From Bacillota bacterium (GTDB lineage: Bacteria > Bacillota > Clostridia > Oscillospirales > Ruminococcaceae): a stretch of 64,000 nucleotides of DNA. Each line of letters starts with the position of its first letter. Position 1 is the first letter of the stretch. Below, piece by piece: positions 53,127 to 62,623 of the stretch. The notes below the pieces were generated by a model, which had not been told where the DNA came from, did no database searches, and was given only the letters and a program-made list of their open reading frames with translations. The position numbers and the translations under genes are program-made. Location of the stretch: positions 62,001 through 126,000 of the forward strand of contig JAEZTV010000034.1 in assembly GCA_023421245.1 (NCBI GenBank), given 5' to 3'.

Positions 53127-53197
53127 CAATATCACCTCCTCTCAGAAATAGTATTGATGTTGCGTTTTTGATTATACTTCGGATTGGGAGGTGCATT

Positions 53198-53884
53198 GTG
53201 GCCCTATATGTAATTTCAGACCTTCATCTTTCACTTGGCGCCAATAAGCCAATGGATGTTTTTCCGGGTTGGGATAATTATGTTGAGCGCATTAAACACA
53301 ATTGGATGAACACGGTTACCGATAACGATACCGTTGTTCTTGGCGGAGATATCTCGTGGGCGCAGGATCTTTCCGGTGCGCTGCCCGATTTTCGCTTTAT
53401 CGACGCGTTGCCGGGCAACAAGATTATTCTAAAGGGGAACCACGACTACTTTTGGGCGACACGTTCAAAAATGGAAACATTTTTCACCTGCAGTGGCATA
53501 AATAGTATCAACATACTGCACAATAATTGTATCTCTGTTCAGGATGTATGTCTATGCGGAACACGCGGCTGGATTTTTGATGGCAGCGAGCCTGCCGACC
53601 AGAAAGTGATTCTGCGGGAAGCCGGAAGGTTAAGGATGTCGCTGGAGCAGGGCGTTAAAACTGAGCTTGAGGTGCTTTGTTTTTTACATTATCCGCCGCT
53701 GTTTGGTAAGGAACGGTGCAAAGAGATACTGGATGTGCTGTATGAATTTAATGTGAAAACTTGTTATTATGGGCACATTCATGGAAATGGATGCAATTAT
53801 GCGGTACAAGGACTGGTAGACGGAATAGAATATATTATGACCTCTGCCGATTACCTGCAGTTTAAACCGTTAAGAATACGGTAA
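53198..53884 (+). CDS. Calcineurin-like metallophosphoesterase
   Basis: 228 residues. Metal-site motifs in order are 'I-S-D-L-H-L-S' (D8, H10), 'G-G-D-I-S-W', 'K-G-N-H-D-Y-F-W', 'H-Y-P-P-L-F' and 'Y-G-H-I-H-G-N'. The substrate is unknown. GTG 53198 follows GGGAGG with six-base spacing and begins just before the first motif; the longer reading frame upstream runs through the divergent gene and is not supported. Confidence 0.88.
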   Translation: MALYVISDLHLSLGANKPMDVFPGWDNYVERIKHNWMNTVTDNDTVVLGGDISWAQDLSGALPDFRFIDALPGNKIILKGNHDYFWATRSKMETFFTCSGINSINILHNNCISVQDVCLCGTRGWIFDGSEPADQKVILREAGRLRMSLEQGVKTELEVLCFLHYPPLFGKERCKEILDVLYEFNVKTCYYGHIHGNGCNYAVQGLVDGIEYIMTSADYLQFKPLRIR

Positions 53885-54039
53885 CCCCTGACATTTTTGT
53901 TCTTCTTGATGATGCCTGCTTTACATCTCGCTTGGGATATGCAAAAAACAAACAAAGCAGTAGATTTAAGAAAAGCAATGTGATATAATCGAAAAGATAG
54001 ATTGGCCTCGGGGTACGATGCTTTGAGGTGATAATAATA

Positions 54040-54108
54040 GTGGAATGCTTACCACCTATACTAAGCGGCGACGAAAGGATTGTTCAAAATGCAGTTGAAT
54101 TCATCTAA
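54040..54108 (+). CDS. Possible 22-residue leader frame overlapping the tig start
   Basis: GAGGTGAT (54025-54032) precedes GTG 54040, which opens a 22-codon frame ending in TAA 54106-54108, 20 bases inside tig in another frame. The peptide starts V-E-C-L-P-P-I. It may modulate or couple tig translation, or be chance; tig has its own modest ribosome site (AAAGGA). Confidence 0.3.
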   Translation: MECLPPILSGDERIVQNAVEFI

Positions 54109-55552
54109 GGAAATCGAAAAAAATAAATATGAGCTTGAAATTGCTGTGGGGGGCGAGGAGTTTTCGGAGGCCGTAACCCGTGCATATAAAAAGAATGCCC
54201 CTAAAATACAGGTGCCCGGCTTTCGCAAGGGCAAGGCTCCCAGAAAAATGATCGAAAAGATGTACGGTGAGCAGATGTTTTGGGAGGATGCCGTTAACGA
54301 ATTGTATCCTGTGGCTTACGAAGCAGCTGTAAAGGAAGCAGGCATTGAACCTGTTGATCGCGCTGATGTTGAGGTTACCGCACTTGACGCAACTGGCTTC
54401 ACCTTTGTTGCAAAGGTTTTTGTTAAGCCGGAGGTCAGCGTGCCGATATATAAGGGGCTTAAAGCGGAAAAAGAAGTTCCCACTGTTTCAGAGGAAGAAA
54501 TTGAGGCAGAGCTTAAGCGCTATCAGGAGCGTAACGCCCGCATAATCAATATTGACGACCGTGCTGCGGCAATGGGTGACAGCACTGTAATCGACTTTGA
54601 GGGATTTGTGGACGGCGTTGCGTTTGAGGGCGGCAAAGGTGAAGGCCACACACTTGTGCTTGGCTCCGCACAGTTTATACCGGGCTTTGAGGAGCAGGTT
54701 GTCGGCCATAGTATAGGTGAAGAGTTTGACGTTAATGTCAACTTCCCCGAGGAGTATCACGCAGAGGAGCTTAAGGGTAAGGCCGCTGTGTTTAAGGTTA
54801 AGCTTGGTGCAATCAGCTGCACCGAACTGCCCGAGCTTGATGACGAATTTGCAAAGGATGTCAGCGAGTTTGATACGCTGGCGGAGTTTAAGGATGACAT
54901 TAAAAAGCACATCCTTGAGCATAAAGAGCAGCACGCCAATGAGCATGTAGAGAATACGCTGATTGATCAGATCATTGATGCAATGGAAGGCGATATCCCT
55001 GAGGTTATGTACCAAAAGCGTGTAGACGAGATGGTGCAGGATTTTGAATACCGTTTAAAATCTCAGAGTCTTGACCTTGACACCTACCTTCGTTACACAA
55101 ACGGCACGCTCGAAAGCTTCCGTAAAACATTTGAGGAGCAGGCGACGCGTCAGGTAAAGATTCGCCTTGCGCTAGAAAAGATTGCGCAAATGGAAGCTTT
55201 GACTGTAAGTGACGAAGAACTTGACGCGGAGTACGAAAAGATTGCGCAAGCATATAAGATTGAAACTGAGCAGGTAAAAACCTTTGTTGGCGCCGAAGAG
55301 CTTTCTAAGGATATTGTAGTCAACAAAGCAATTGATCTTGTTCGCACCAGTGCCGAGATTTCAGAAAAGGCGGAAAAAGTCACTCCCAAGAAGGCTGCGC
55401 CTAAAGTGAAAAAAGTGCCTGCTGAGGATAAAACGGAACAACCTAAAACTGCTGCCAAAAAAGCTCCTGCCAAGAAAAGCGCAGAGGAGACTGCAACCGC
55501 CGCGAAAACTCCGGCTGCAAAGAAAAAAGCTGCACCAAAGACAGAAGAATAA
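54089..55552 (+). CDS. tig: Trigger factor chaperone with a Lys/Ala/Pro-rich tail
   Basis: About 487 residues. The ribosome-binding domain has 'V-P-G-F-R-K-G-K-A-P-R', a PPIase (FKBP) domain lies around 150-245 ('G-D-S-T-V-I-D-F-E-G-F-V-D-G'), and a helical C-terminal domain runs to about 430. The last 55 or so residues are a low-complexity tail with repeated K-K-A, A-P-K and A-K-K units, like histone H1 tails, beyond the usual family length of about 430. ATG 54089 is nine bases after AAAGGA. It heads the tig-clpP-clpX-lon cluster. Confidence 0.95.
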   Translation: MQLNSSKEIEKNKYELEIAVGGEEFSEAVTRAYKKNAPKIQVPGFRKGKAPRKMIEKMYGEQMFWEDAVNELYPVAYEAAVKEAGIEPVDRADVEVTALDATGFTFVAKVFVKPEVSVPIYKGLKAEKEVPTVSEEEIEAELKRYQERNARIINIDDRAAAMGDSTVIDFEGFVDGVAFEGGKGEGHTLVLGSAQFIPGFEEQVVGHSIGEEFDVNVNFPEEYHAEELKGKAAVFKVKLGAISCTELPELDDEFAKDVSEFDTLAEFKDDIKKHILEHKEQHANEHVENTLIDQIIDAMEGDIPEVMYQKRVDEMVQDFEYRLKSQSLDLDTYLRYTNGTLESFRKTFEEQATRQVKIRLALEKIAQMEALTVSDEELDAEYEKIAQAYKIETEQVKTFVGAEELSKDIVVNKAIDLVRTSAEISEKAEKVTPKKAAPKVKKVPAEDKTEQPKTAAKKAPAKKSAEETATAAKTPAAKKKAAPKTEE

Positions 55553-55635
55553 TGATTGCATCATTACGATGCCTATTGTATAAGATGTAACGGCCTACCT
55601 TGTGGGCATGTATAAGAAAGGCGTGAGAAAACAAT

Positions 55636-56220
55636 ATGAGTTTAGTACCAATGGTCATAGAGCAGACAAACCGAGGAGAGCGTTCCTACGATATCTTTTC
55701 ACGGTTGTTAAATGACCGTATCATAATGTTATCCGAAGAGGTAAACGATGTAACAGCGAGCCTTGTGGTGGCTCAGCTCCTTTATCTGGAAGGGCAGGAC
55801 CCCGATAAGGACATCCACCTGTATATCAATAGCCCCGGCGGCTCTATCACTTCCGGAATGGCTATTTATGACACAATGCAGTACATCAAGTGTGATGTAT
55901 CCACCATCTGTGTCGGTATGGCTGCATCAATGGGTGCGTTCTTGCTTTCCTCGGGTACGAAAGGCAAGCGTTTTGCACTGCCGAACAGTGAAATTATGAT
56001 TCACCAGCCTTCCAGCGGCTTCCGCGGACAGGCAACTGACATAAAGATTCACGCGGATCGCATTATCAACATCAAGGCAAAGCTTAACAAGATGTTATCG
56101 GAACAGACCGGTCAGCCTCTTGAAGTGGTTGAGCGTGACACCGAGCGTGACAACTTTATGACTGCTGAGGAAGCGATGAAGTACGGCTTGGTTGACAAGG
56201 TTATTTCTTCCAGACTGTAG
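55636..56220 (+). CDS. clpP: ATP-dependent Clp protease proteolytic subunit
   Basis: 194 residues. The catalytic triad is S98 ('G-M-A-A-S-M-G-A'), H123 ('M-I-H-Q-P') and D172 ('E-R-D-N-F-M'). It forms the tetradecameric chamber that works with ClpX, encoded next. The start is ATG 55636 after GAAAGGCGTGAG. Confidence 0.97.
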   Translation: MSLVPMVIEQTNRGERSYDIFSRLLNDRIIMLSEEVNDVTASLVVAQLLYLEGQDPDKDIHLYINSPGGSITSGMAIYDTMQYIKCDVSTICVGMAASMGAFLLSSGTKGKRFALPNSEIMIHQPSSGFRGQATDIKIHADRIINIKAKLNKMLSEQTGQPLEVVERDTERDNFMTAEEAMKYGLVDKVISSRL

Positions 56221-56228
56221 TATATTTA

Positions 56229-56261
56229 GCAAAAGCAAAGTCTTTTAGGCTTTGCTTTTGC
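56229..56261 (+). terminator. Hairpin after clpP
   Basis: GCAAAAGCAAAG (56229-56240) pairs perfectly with CTTTGCTTTTGC (56250-56261). No T-run follows, so it may be an mRNA-stabilising or partial terminator element between clpP and clpX. Confidence 0.5.
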
Positions 56262-56402
56262 ATTACAATTTGGCCGGATTTCCGGCGTATCACAGCTGCT
56301 TCGTATGGGAATATGATGTGTATGCTAACGGGTGAGCGTTGCCCGCCCGCTGGGATACATCTGTGCCCTTTCTTCGAAACAGCGGAATTGGATGTGTGCG
56401 AT

Positions 56403-57716
56403 ATGGGCAAGGATGAAAGCAAATCCATAAGATGTTCGTTCTGCGGCAAACAGCAGAACGAGGTAGACCGTATTATTGCCGGTTCGGGTGTATATATTTG
56501 CAATGAATGCGTTGAGCTTTGTCAGAGTATTCTTACCGACAGCTCGCCGCTTTCAGGCTCGCGGCCCAGCAAACAAAAGAGCGAATATAACGTTACGGTG
56601 CCTACCCCCGAAGAACTCAAGCGTTTTTTGGACGAATATGTTGTGGGGCAGGATAAAGCAAAAACCACGCTGTCGGTTGCAGTATACAACCACTATAAAC
56701 GCATCTTTTACCGCGGCAATAATGACGTTGAGCTGCAAAAGAGCAACGTCTTGCTGCTCGGACCTACCGGCGTAGGTAAAACGATGCTTGCACAGACGCT
56801 TGCAAAGATTTTGGATGTACCGTTTGCAATTGCGGATGCTACCACACTTACTGAGGCAGGTTATGTGGGAGAGGATGTCGAGAATATTCTCCTGCGGCTG
56901 ATTCAAGCCGCTGACTACGATGTGGAACGGGCAGAGCGCGGAATTATTTATATCGATGAGCTTGATAAGATTACAAGAAAATCTGAAAACACCTCGATTA
57001 CCCGTGATGTCAGCGGTGAAGGTGTACAGCAGGCGCTGCTGAAGATTCTTGAGGGAACCCTCTCAAATGTTCCCCCGCAAGGCGGCCGAAAGCACCCACA
57101 GCAGGAGTTTATACAGATTAATACGGCAAACATCCTATTTATCTGCGGCGGCGCGTTTGACGGCATTGATAAAATTATTGAAAAGCGTGTTGGGGTAGGC
57201 TCGCTTGGTTTTGGCGCACAGCTGAAAGAGAAACGCGAGGTAACCGCAGAAAAGCTGATGCAGCAGGCAACCCCGCATGACCTTGTAAAATACGGCCTGA
57301 TTCCGGAGCTTGTTGGCCGACTTCCTGTTATTACGGTTCTTGAAAACCTTGACGAGGATATGCTGGTTACCATTCTGCGCGAACCCAAAAATGCTCTGAT
57401 TAAGCAGTATGTAAAACTGTTTGAGATGGACGGCGTGAAGCTTGAGTTTGATGAACAGGCGCTTAGGGCGATTGCGCATCGTACCATAGAGCTTAAAACC
57501 GGTGCACGCGGGTTACGCTCTATTTTGGAGGATGTACTTTCAGATATCATGTTCGAGGTGCCCAGTGACACTACTATCGAAATGATACGCATTACCGAAG
57601 GGTGCATTTTAAACAGAGAACTGCCACAGTATACTCGCAACCCCGAAAAACGAGCATCTAATTTAATGCTTACCGCAAAACGACCTAAGCAGCCAAGAAA
57701 AAGTTCGGTAAGTTGA
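56403..57716 (+). CDS. clpX: Clp protease ATPase subunit ClpX
   Basis: About 437 residues. The N-terminal zinc domain has C11, C14, C33 and C36; Walker A is 'G-P-T-G-V-G-K-T' and Walker B 'I-I-Y-I-D-E-L-D-K-I'. It unfolds substrates for ClpP. ATG 56403 matches the family start; a longer frame from ATG 56313 would add 30 residues without similarity to ClpX. The ribosome site is weak. Confidence 0.95.
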   Translation: MGKDESKSIRCSFCGKQQNEVDRIIAGSGVYICNECVELCQSILTDSSPLSGSRPSKQKSEYNVTVPTPEELKRFLDEYVVGQDKAKTTLSVAVYNHYKRIFYRGNNDVELQKSNVLLLGPTGVGKTMLAQTLAKILDVPFAIADATTLTEAGYVGEDVENILLRLIQAADYDVERAERGIIYIDELDKITRKSENTSITRDVSGEGVQQALLKILEGTLSNVPPQGGRKHPQQEFIQINTANILFICGGAFDGIDKIIEKRVGVGSLGFGAQLKEKREVTAEKLMQQATPHDLVKYGLIPELVGRLPVITVLENLDEDMLVTILREPKNALIKQYVKLFEMDGVKLEFDEQALRAIAHRTIELKTGARGLRSILEDVLSDIMFEVPSDTTIEMIRITEGCILNRELPQYTRNPEKRASNLMLTAKRPKQPRKSSVS

Positions 57717-57743
57717 CTTCTTTGTATTAGGGCAATGCTATTG

Positions 57744-57776
57744 GTAAAGTCAACACCAATAAGGTGTTGACTTTAC
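57744..57776 (+). terminator. Hairpin terminator-like element after clpX
   Basis: GTAAAGTCAACACC (57744-57757) pairs perfectly with GGTGTTGACTTTAC (57763-57776), followed by ATTTATTATA. The T-tract is interrupted, but the position after clpX and before a lon promoter fits termination. Confidence 0.6.
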
Positions 57777-57885
57777 ATTTATTATAAGGACTTGTTTTGA
57801 TACGGCAATCTATCTACCGCAAAAAAGCAGAGTGCTTGGCGTGAAGTGTTAATAATACTGATAAGAATTGTTTGTTACAATTTTG

Positions 57886-57914
57886 TTGAACTGATATGTG
57901 TTTTCTAATATAAT
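57886..57914 (+). promoter_or_regulatory. Sigma-A promoter of lon
   Basis: TTGAAC (57886-57891) and TATAAT (57909-57914) are spaced by 17 bases, 58 bases before the lon start. No clear heat-shock operator (CIRCE or CtsR-like direct repeat) was recognised around it. Confidence 0.75.
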
Positions 57915-57971
57915 GGGGTAAGAAGTGCATTCTGCACCCCGGCACAGCTAGTAAAATTGGAGGGAACCTTA

Positions 57972-60422
57972 ATGGAACAAAAGGCAGCTGAAATAAGAAC
58001 TGAAAGGCTCCCCATGCTGGCATTAAGAGGCTTAGTGGTATATCCAAATATGGTTTTACATTTTGATGTAGGCAGAAAGAAGTCGGTACTTGCGCTCAAC
58101 GAAGCGATGGGCAGCAACCAACTGGTTTTTCTGGTTACACAAAAGGACATTCGCGAAGATGAACCAAAAGATTATGATCTTTACACCGTAGGTGTTGTCG
58201 CCGAGGTGCGGCAGATTTTAAAGATGCCGGGCGACAGTCTGCGTGTTTTGGTCGAAGGTCTTTATCGTGCGAAGCTTGTTGATATATTGCAGGAAGACCC
58301 CTTTTTGTCTGCTATGGTAGAGGAGCAGCCGCTCAAGACGTTGCGTACAAAAACACAAAAGGATATGGCTGAAGCGCTGATGCGCACGGTCAAGGATTTG
58401 TTTGAGGAATATGCTTACCTTACTCCGCAGATGCCAAAGGATTATATGCTTAACGTTATGGCAAGCGAGGACCCCGTTTACCTTTGTGAGTACATAGCAG
58501 GGAATCTTATGCTTAAAACAGGTGATAAGCAGCGCATTCTGGAAGAAAGCAGCCCTGTTAAGCGCCTGCAGCTATTGGTTGAGATTCTTGAGGATGAGAA
58601 CAGTGTTTTGTCCATCGAAAGGGATCTTTACGAAAAGGTTAAGCAGCAGGTAGACAAGAACCAACGGGAGTATTTTCTGCGTGAGCAGATGAAAGTTATC
58701 TCCAGCGAGCTTGGTGATGGCGACAGCGTTCAAGACGAGGCAATGGAGTATTTTGAGCGCATCGACCGCTTAAAGCTTCCGCAAGAGGCCGCCGATAAGC
58801 TAAATAAAGAGACGGAACGGCTGTTTAAAATGCCGTACAACTCGCAGGAAGCCTCGGTTATCCGCACCTATTTGGATACCTGTCTCGATTTACCGTGGAA
58901 CAAAGAAACCAAGGATAAGATTGATATTGCAAAAGCAAAACGAATCCTTGACCGCGACCATTATAACCTTGATAAGGTGAAGGAGCGCATACTGGAGCTG
59001 CTTGCCGTGCGTAAGCTTGCCCCGGATATTACAGGCCAGATCATCTGTCTGGTTGGCCCGCCTGGTGTGGGCAAAACGTCGATTGCACGCTCTGTTGCAT
59101 CGGCGCTTGGTCGAAAGTACGCCCGTATCTCGCTTGGCGGTGTACGGGACGAATCGGATATTCGGGGGCACAGAAAAACCTATGTAGGTGCAATGCCCGG
59201 CCGTATTATTGATGCAATCAGCCGTGCTGGTTCGAAAAATGCTCTTATCCTGCTTGATGAGGTGGATAAACTCAGTCACGACTTCAGAGGCGATCCCGCG
59301 TCGGCGTTGCTTGAAGTGCTGGATTCGGAGCAAAACAAGGCATTCCGTGACCACTACATAGAGATTGCATTTGACATCAGCAACATACTGTTTATTACGA
59401 CTGCCAACGATAGAAATTCTATTCCCGCACCGTTGCTCGACCGAATGGAACTTATTGAGCTTTCCAGCTACACACGGGAGGAAAAATTCCATATCGCGCG
59501 TAAGCACCTTGCTCCAAAACAGATTAAACGCGGCGGTTTATCAGCGAAGACGATAAAGATTGCGGACAGCGCCATCTATTCGGTGGTCGATTACTATACG
59601 CGCGAGGCGGGTGTGCGTAAGCTTGAGCGCACCATAGCATCGCTATGCAGAAAGGCAGCAAAGCGCATTGTAGAGGGCTCGCAAACCAAGGTTGTAATTA
59701 CCGAGGCAAACATCGCCGAGTTTTTGGGCGCGCGCAAATTTCGCCCCGACGACATTCTTAAAAAGAATGAGGTTGGTGTTGTAACCGGCCTTGCATGGAC
59801 CAGCGTCGGTGGTGAGATTATGATGATTGAAGTCAACGTGGTAAAGGGTACAGGCAAGATTCAGCTAACCGGCTCACTTGGTAATGTAATGAAGGAATCT
59901 GCGAACATTGCAGTGAGTTATATTCGCAGCAAAGCGGATAAACTAAAGATAGACGAAGATTTTTACAAGGAACGAGATATTCATATCCACGCGCCTGAAG
60001 GGGCGGTGCCAAAAGACGGCCCCTCCGCAGGTGTTACAATGGTCACGGCGCTCGTTTCGGCGTTAACCGGTATCCCTGTAAAACGTGAGGTTGCCATGAC
60101 AGGTGAGATTACGCTGCGCGGCAGAGTGCTGCCGATTGGCGGGCTCAAGGAAAAAACAATGGCGGCCTACCGCGCCGGTGTAAAGACGGTAGTTATTCCG
60201 GAGGAGAACCGCGCGGACCTTGAGGAGATTGATGAGACGGTAAAACAGGCGCTAACCTTCGTGTTTGCCGAGGATATTGATACTGTTCTCAAAACCGCAC
60301 TGCTGTTTTGCACCGATCAGGAAAGCGCCGATGTGCGCATGAAGGATACAATGTCTCACGGCGGTGTTGATTTGGCAACAAAGCTGCCGGGCAGTATCGA
60401 TTCCACCATCATCCCGCAGTAG
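57972..60422 (+). CDS. lon: ATP-dependent protease Lon
   Basis: About 816 residues: an N-terminal substrate domain ('L-P-M-L-A-L-R-G-L-V-V-Y-P'), a coiled coil, an AAA+ module with Walker A 'G-P-P-G-V-G-K-T-S', and a protease domain with the Ser of 'K-D-G-P-S-A-G-V-T-M' and a later Lys in 'G-L-K-E-K-T-M-A-A'. It degrades misfolded and regulatory proteins. ATG 57972 follows GGAGGGAA. Confidence 0.97.
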   Translation: MEQKAAEIRTERLPMLALRGLVVYPNMVLHFDVGRKKSVLALNEAMGSNQLVFLVTQKDIREDEPKDYDLYTVGVVAEVRQILKMPGDSLRVLVEGLYRAKLVDILQEDPFLSAMVEEQPLKTLRTKTQKDMAEALMRTVKDLFEEYAYLTPQMPKDYMLNVMASEDPVYLCEYIAGNLMLKTGDKQRILEESSPVKRLQLLVEILEDENSVLSIERDLYEKVKQQVDKNQREYFLREQMKVISSELGDGDSVQDEAMEYFERIDRLKLPQEAADKLNKETERLFKMPYNSQEASVIRTYLDTCLDLPWNKETKDKIDIAKAKRILDRDHYNLDKVKERILELLAVRKLAPDITGQIICLVGPPGVGKTSIARSVASALGRKYARISLGGVRDESDIRGHRKTYVGAMPGRIIDAISRAGSKNALILLDEVDKLSHDFRGDPASALLEVLDSEQNKAFRDHYIEIAFDISNILFITTANDRNSIPAPLLDRMELIELSSYTREEKFHIARKHLAPKQIKRGGLSAKTIKIADSAIYSVVDYYTREAGVRKLERTIASLCRKAAKRIVEGSQTKVVITEANIAEFLGARKFRPDDILKKNEVGVVTGLAWTSVGGEIMMIEVNVVKGTGKIQLTGSLGNVMKESANIAVSYIRSKADKLKIDEDFYKERDIHIHAPEGAVPKDGPSAGVTMVTALVSALTGIPVKREVAMTGEITLRGRVLPIGGLKEKTMAAYRAGVKTVVIPEENRADLEEIDETVKQALTFVFAEDIDTVLKTALLFCTDQESADVRMKDTMSHGGVDLATKLPGSIDSTIIPQ

Positions 60423-60541
60423 AATCTTTGTGTCGCGGGGCACTATCTGTCATTTTTGTCGGCAGTCACGTCAAACAGCGTGGCTGCCGTGCCATATCGG
60501 CGTATATTTGAGGTCCTATCTTTTAACGAGGTGCAGTACAG

Positions 60542-61141
60542 ATGAATTTTAACAACGCGGTATTTGAAGCATCTTATGGGCTTTCTTCGCAGCTTCCGCA
60601 CGATGCGGGGATGGAGATCGCCTTTTCGGGTCGTTCTAATGTAGGCAAGTCCTCGCTAATTAACAAGCTGCTGGGACGCAAATCACTTGCGAGGGTGAGT
60701 TCCATGCCGGGTAAGACAGCAACGATCAATTTCTATCGCATTACCGATGATGTTCGGCTTGTTGATCTGCCCGGGTATGGCTATGCAAAGGTCTCAAAGA
60801 GCGAAAAACGCCGCTGGCAGGAGCTGATAGGCTCGTATTTTTCACAAGGCAGAAATCTTGCATTGGTGGTACAGCTGATTGATATGCGTCATCCGCCCTC
60901 CGCGGATGATCAAAATATGATTGCGACACTAATCAAGCAAGAGATACCTTTTATCGTTGCGCTCACCAAGAGTGATAAGCTCTCTGTAAAGCAACGCAGT
61001 GAACGTATGGATGGCTTTCGCAGTGAGATTCCTTACGCAGATGAAATCACCATGATACCGTTTTCGTCTGTTACTGGCGAGGGGGTAGAGGCACTGCGTG
61101 AGATACTGGAGGATGTCACCGAGCCGGATGGGGATGAATAG
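60542..61141 (+). CDS. engB: Ribosome biogenesis GTPase EngB (YsxC)
   Basis: 199 residues. G1 'G-R-S-N-V-G-K-S-S-L-I-N', G3 'D-L-P-G-Y-G-Y-A-K' and G4 'T-K-S-D-K' are intact. It assists 50S subunit assembly. It follows lon as in Bacillus. The upstream 119-base gap holds a GGCAGTCACG/CGTGGCTGCC hairpin (60461-60470/60479-60488). The start is ATG 60542. Confidence 0.95.
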   Translation: MNFNNAVFEASYGLSSQLPHDAGMEIAFSGRSNVGKSSLINKLLGRKSLARVSSMPGKTATINFYRITDDVRLVDLPGYGYAKVSKSEKRRWQELIGSYFSQGRNLALVVQLIDMRHPPSADDQNMIATLIKQEIPFIVALTKSDKLSVKQRSERMDGFRSEIPYADEITMIPFSSVTGEGVEALREILEDVTEPDGDE

Positions 61142-61185
61142 AATGATACGACAGCCTATCGGCGCCGCTCGGTAAGGGGGCAATT

Positions 61186-62478
61186 ATGTACTTGCCGGAT
61201 TTTTCAGTCAACCAATATGGGCATCTAACCGTAGGCGGCGTAGATTGTGCTGCGCTCTGCGCACAGTATGGCTCGCCGCTTTATGTTGTGGATGAATACG
61301 CAATGAAGCGGCGCTGCCGTGATTTTGTGCGATATATAAACGAGTACTTTCCGGGTGGTCGTGTAGCTTATGCAAGCAAAGCATTCTGCTGTAAAGAGAT
61401 TTGCCGCATTATAAGCTATGAAGGCCTACACCTTGACGTTGTCTCCGGCGGAGAACTTCACACTGCGTTGGCAGCAGATGTTCCGCCCGAGAGGATAATA
61501 CTGCATGGGTACAACAAAACGATCGGTGAACTTTTAGATGCGCTGAAATATAATGTAGGCCGTATCGTTGTCGATTCGTTTGAGGAACTGGGTTTGCTTG
61601 CACAACTAGCGCAGGATAAAGGAGCGGTGCCAAATGTTTTACTGCGCATTACACCGGGAATCTTAGCAAAAACGCATCAAGCTGTCATGACAGGGGCAGA
61701 AGATTCAAAGTTTGGTTTTTCGATTACCGCCGGAGATGCAATGAGGGCGGTAACCGAGGCGCTGGCCAGTCCTTTTCTTAACCTGTGCGGTCTGCACAGT
61801 CATATCGGCTCCCAGATTACAGACATCCGCCCGTTTGCGCTTACGGCTCAGCGCATGGCCGAATTTTTGATGCAAATCAAGCATCATACAGGTAAAACAC
61901 TTGCGGAGCTGAATCTTGGCGGAGGATACGCAATCGCGTATCATGATGACGATGATGTGCCGCAGCCGGAGGAGTACCTGAGCATGATGTCGCAAGCGCT
62001 GCGGGTAAAATGCACCGAGTATGGTCTTTCAATCCCCCAAGTTATCATAGAGCCCGGCCGGTCACTCGTAGGGCCGTGCGGCATAACATTATATACGGCA
62101 GGCTCTATCAAACAGATGAGCAATGGGAGAATTTATATCGCCATTGATGGCGGAATGACCGATAATCCCCGCTATGCGTTGTATCGGGCCCGTTATCGTG
62201 CTGTTGTTGCAAACCGGATAAATCAGCCCAAAAACCAGGCTGTAACGCTTGCAGGACGCAGCTGTGAAAGCGGCGATTTGATTGGGGAGGAGATGCCGCT
62301 TGGGCAGGTAACCGCGGGTGATATCATTGCGGTATTTTCCACCGGAGCGTATAACTTTTCGATGGCATCGAACTATAACCGCCTGCCTCGTCCTGCCGTT
62401 GTAATGGTTTCAGACGGCAATGCACGCCTTGTGGTTGCAAGGCAGCGCGTCGAGGATATGCTCTTGCTGGATATTTAA
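61186..62478 (+). CDS. lysA: Diaminopimelate decarboxylase
   Basis: 430 residues, fold-III PLP enzyme. K65 ('A-Y-A-S-K-A-F-C-C') binds PLP; 'G-L-H-S-H-I-G-S-Q', 'N-L-G-G-G-Y-A-I' and 'E-P-G-R-S-L-V-G' are conserved; the catalytic Cys from the partner subunit is in 'R-S-C-E-S-G-D'. It makes lysine from meso-diaminopimelate. The start is ATG 61186 after AAGGGGG. Confidence 0.95.
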   Translation: MYLPDFSVNQYGHLTVGGVDCAALCAQYGSPLYVVDEYAMKRRCRDFVRYINEYFPGGRVAYASKAFCCKEICRIISYEGLHLDVVSGGELHTALAADVPPERIILHGYNKTIGELLDALKYNVGRIVVDSFEELGLLAQLAQDKGAVPNVLLRITPGILAKTHQAVMTGAEDSKFGFSITAGDAMRAVTEALASPFLNLCGLHSHIGSQITDIRPFALTAQRMAEFLMQIKHHTGKTLAELNLGGGYAIAYHDDDDVPQPEEYLSMMSQALRVKCTEYGLSIPQVIIEPGRSLVGPCGITLYTAGSIKQMSNGRIYIAIDGGMTDNPRYALYRARYRAVVANRINQPKNQAVTLAGRSCESGDLIGEEMPLGQVTAGDIIAVFSTGAYNFSMASNYNRLPRPAVVMVSDGNARLVVARQRVEDMLLLDI

Positions 62479-62623
62479 TCTTTGAGTGTGATTTTAGGAC
62501 CGTATTGTTGTTGTGGTTATGGATACGGGCTGTATTTACTTTCACGATTCAGTGTGCTACTATAAAGGTAAGAAGGACATGCCTTGTATCAAAGGCGTGC
62601 AACAGAAAGGCTTGGTTGTTACT

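Noticed and set aside
53093..53197. Longer phosphoesterase starting at 53093
   Set aside because: It would run antisense through the DUF1540 gene and its ribosome site; GTG 53198 has a good site and the first motif follows directly.
56313..56402. N-terminal extension of ClpX from ATG 56313
   Set aside because: The extra 30 residues have no similarity to ClpX, and the family start matches ATG 56403.
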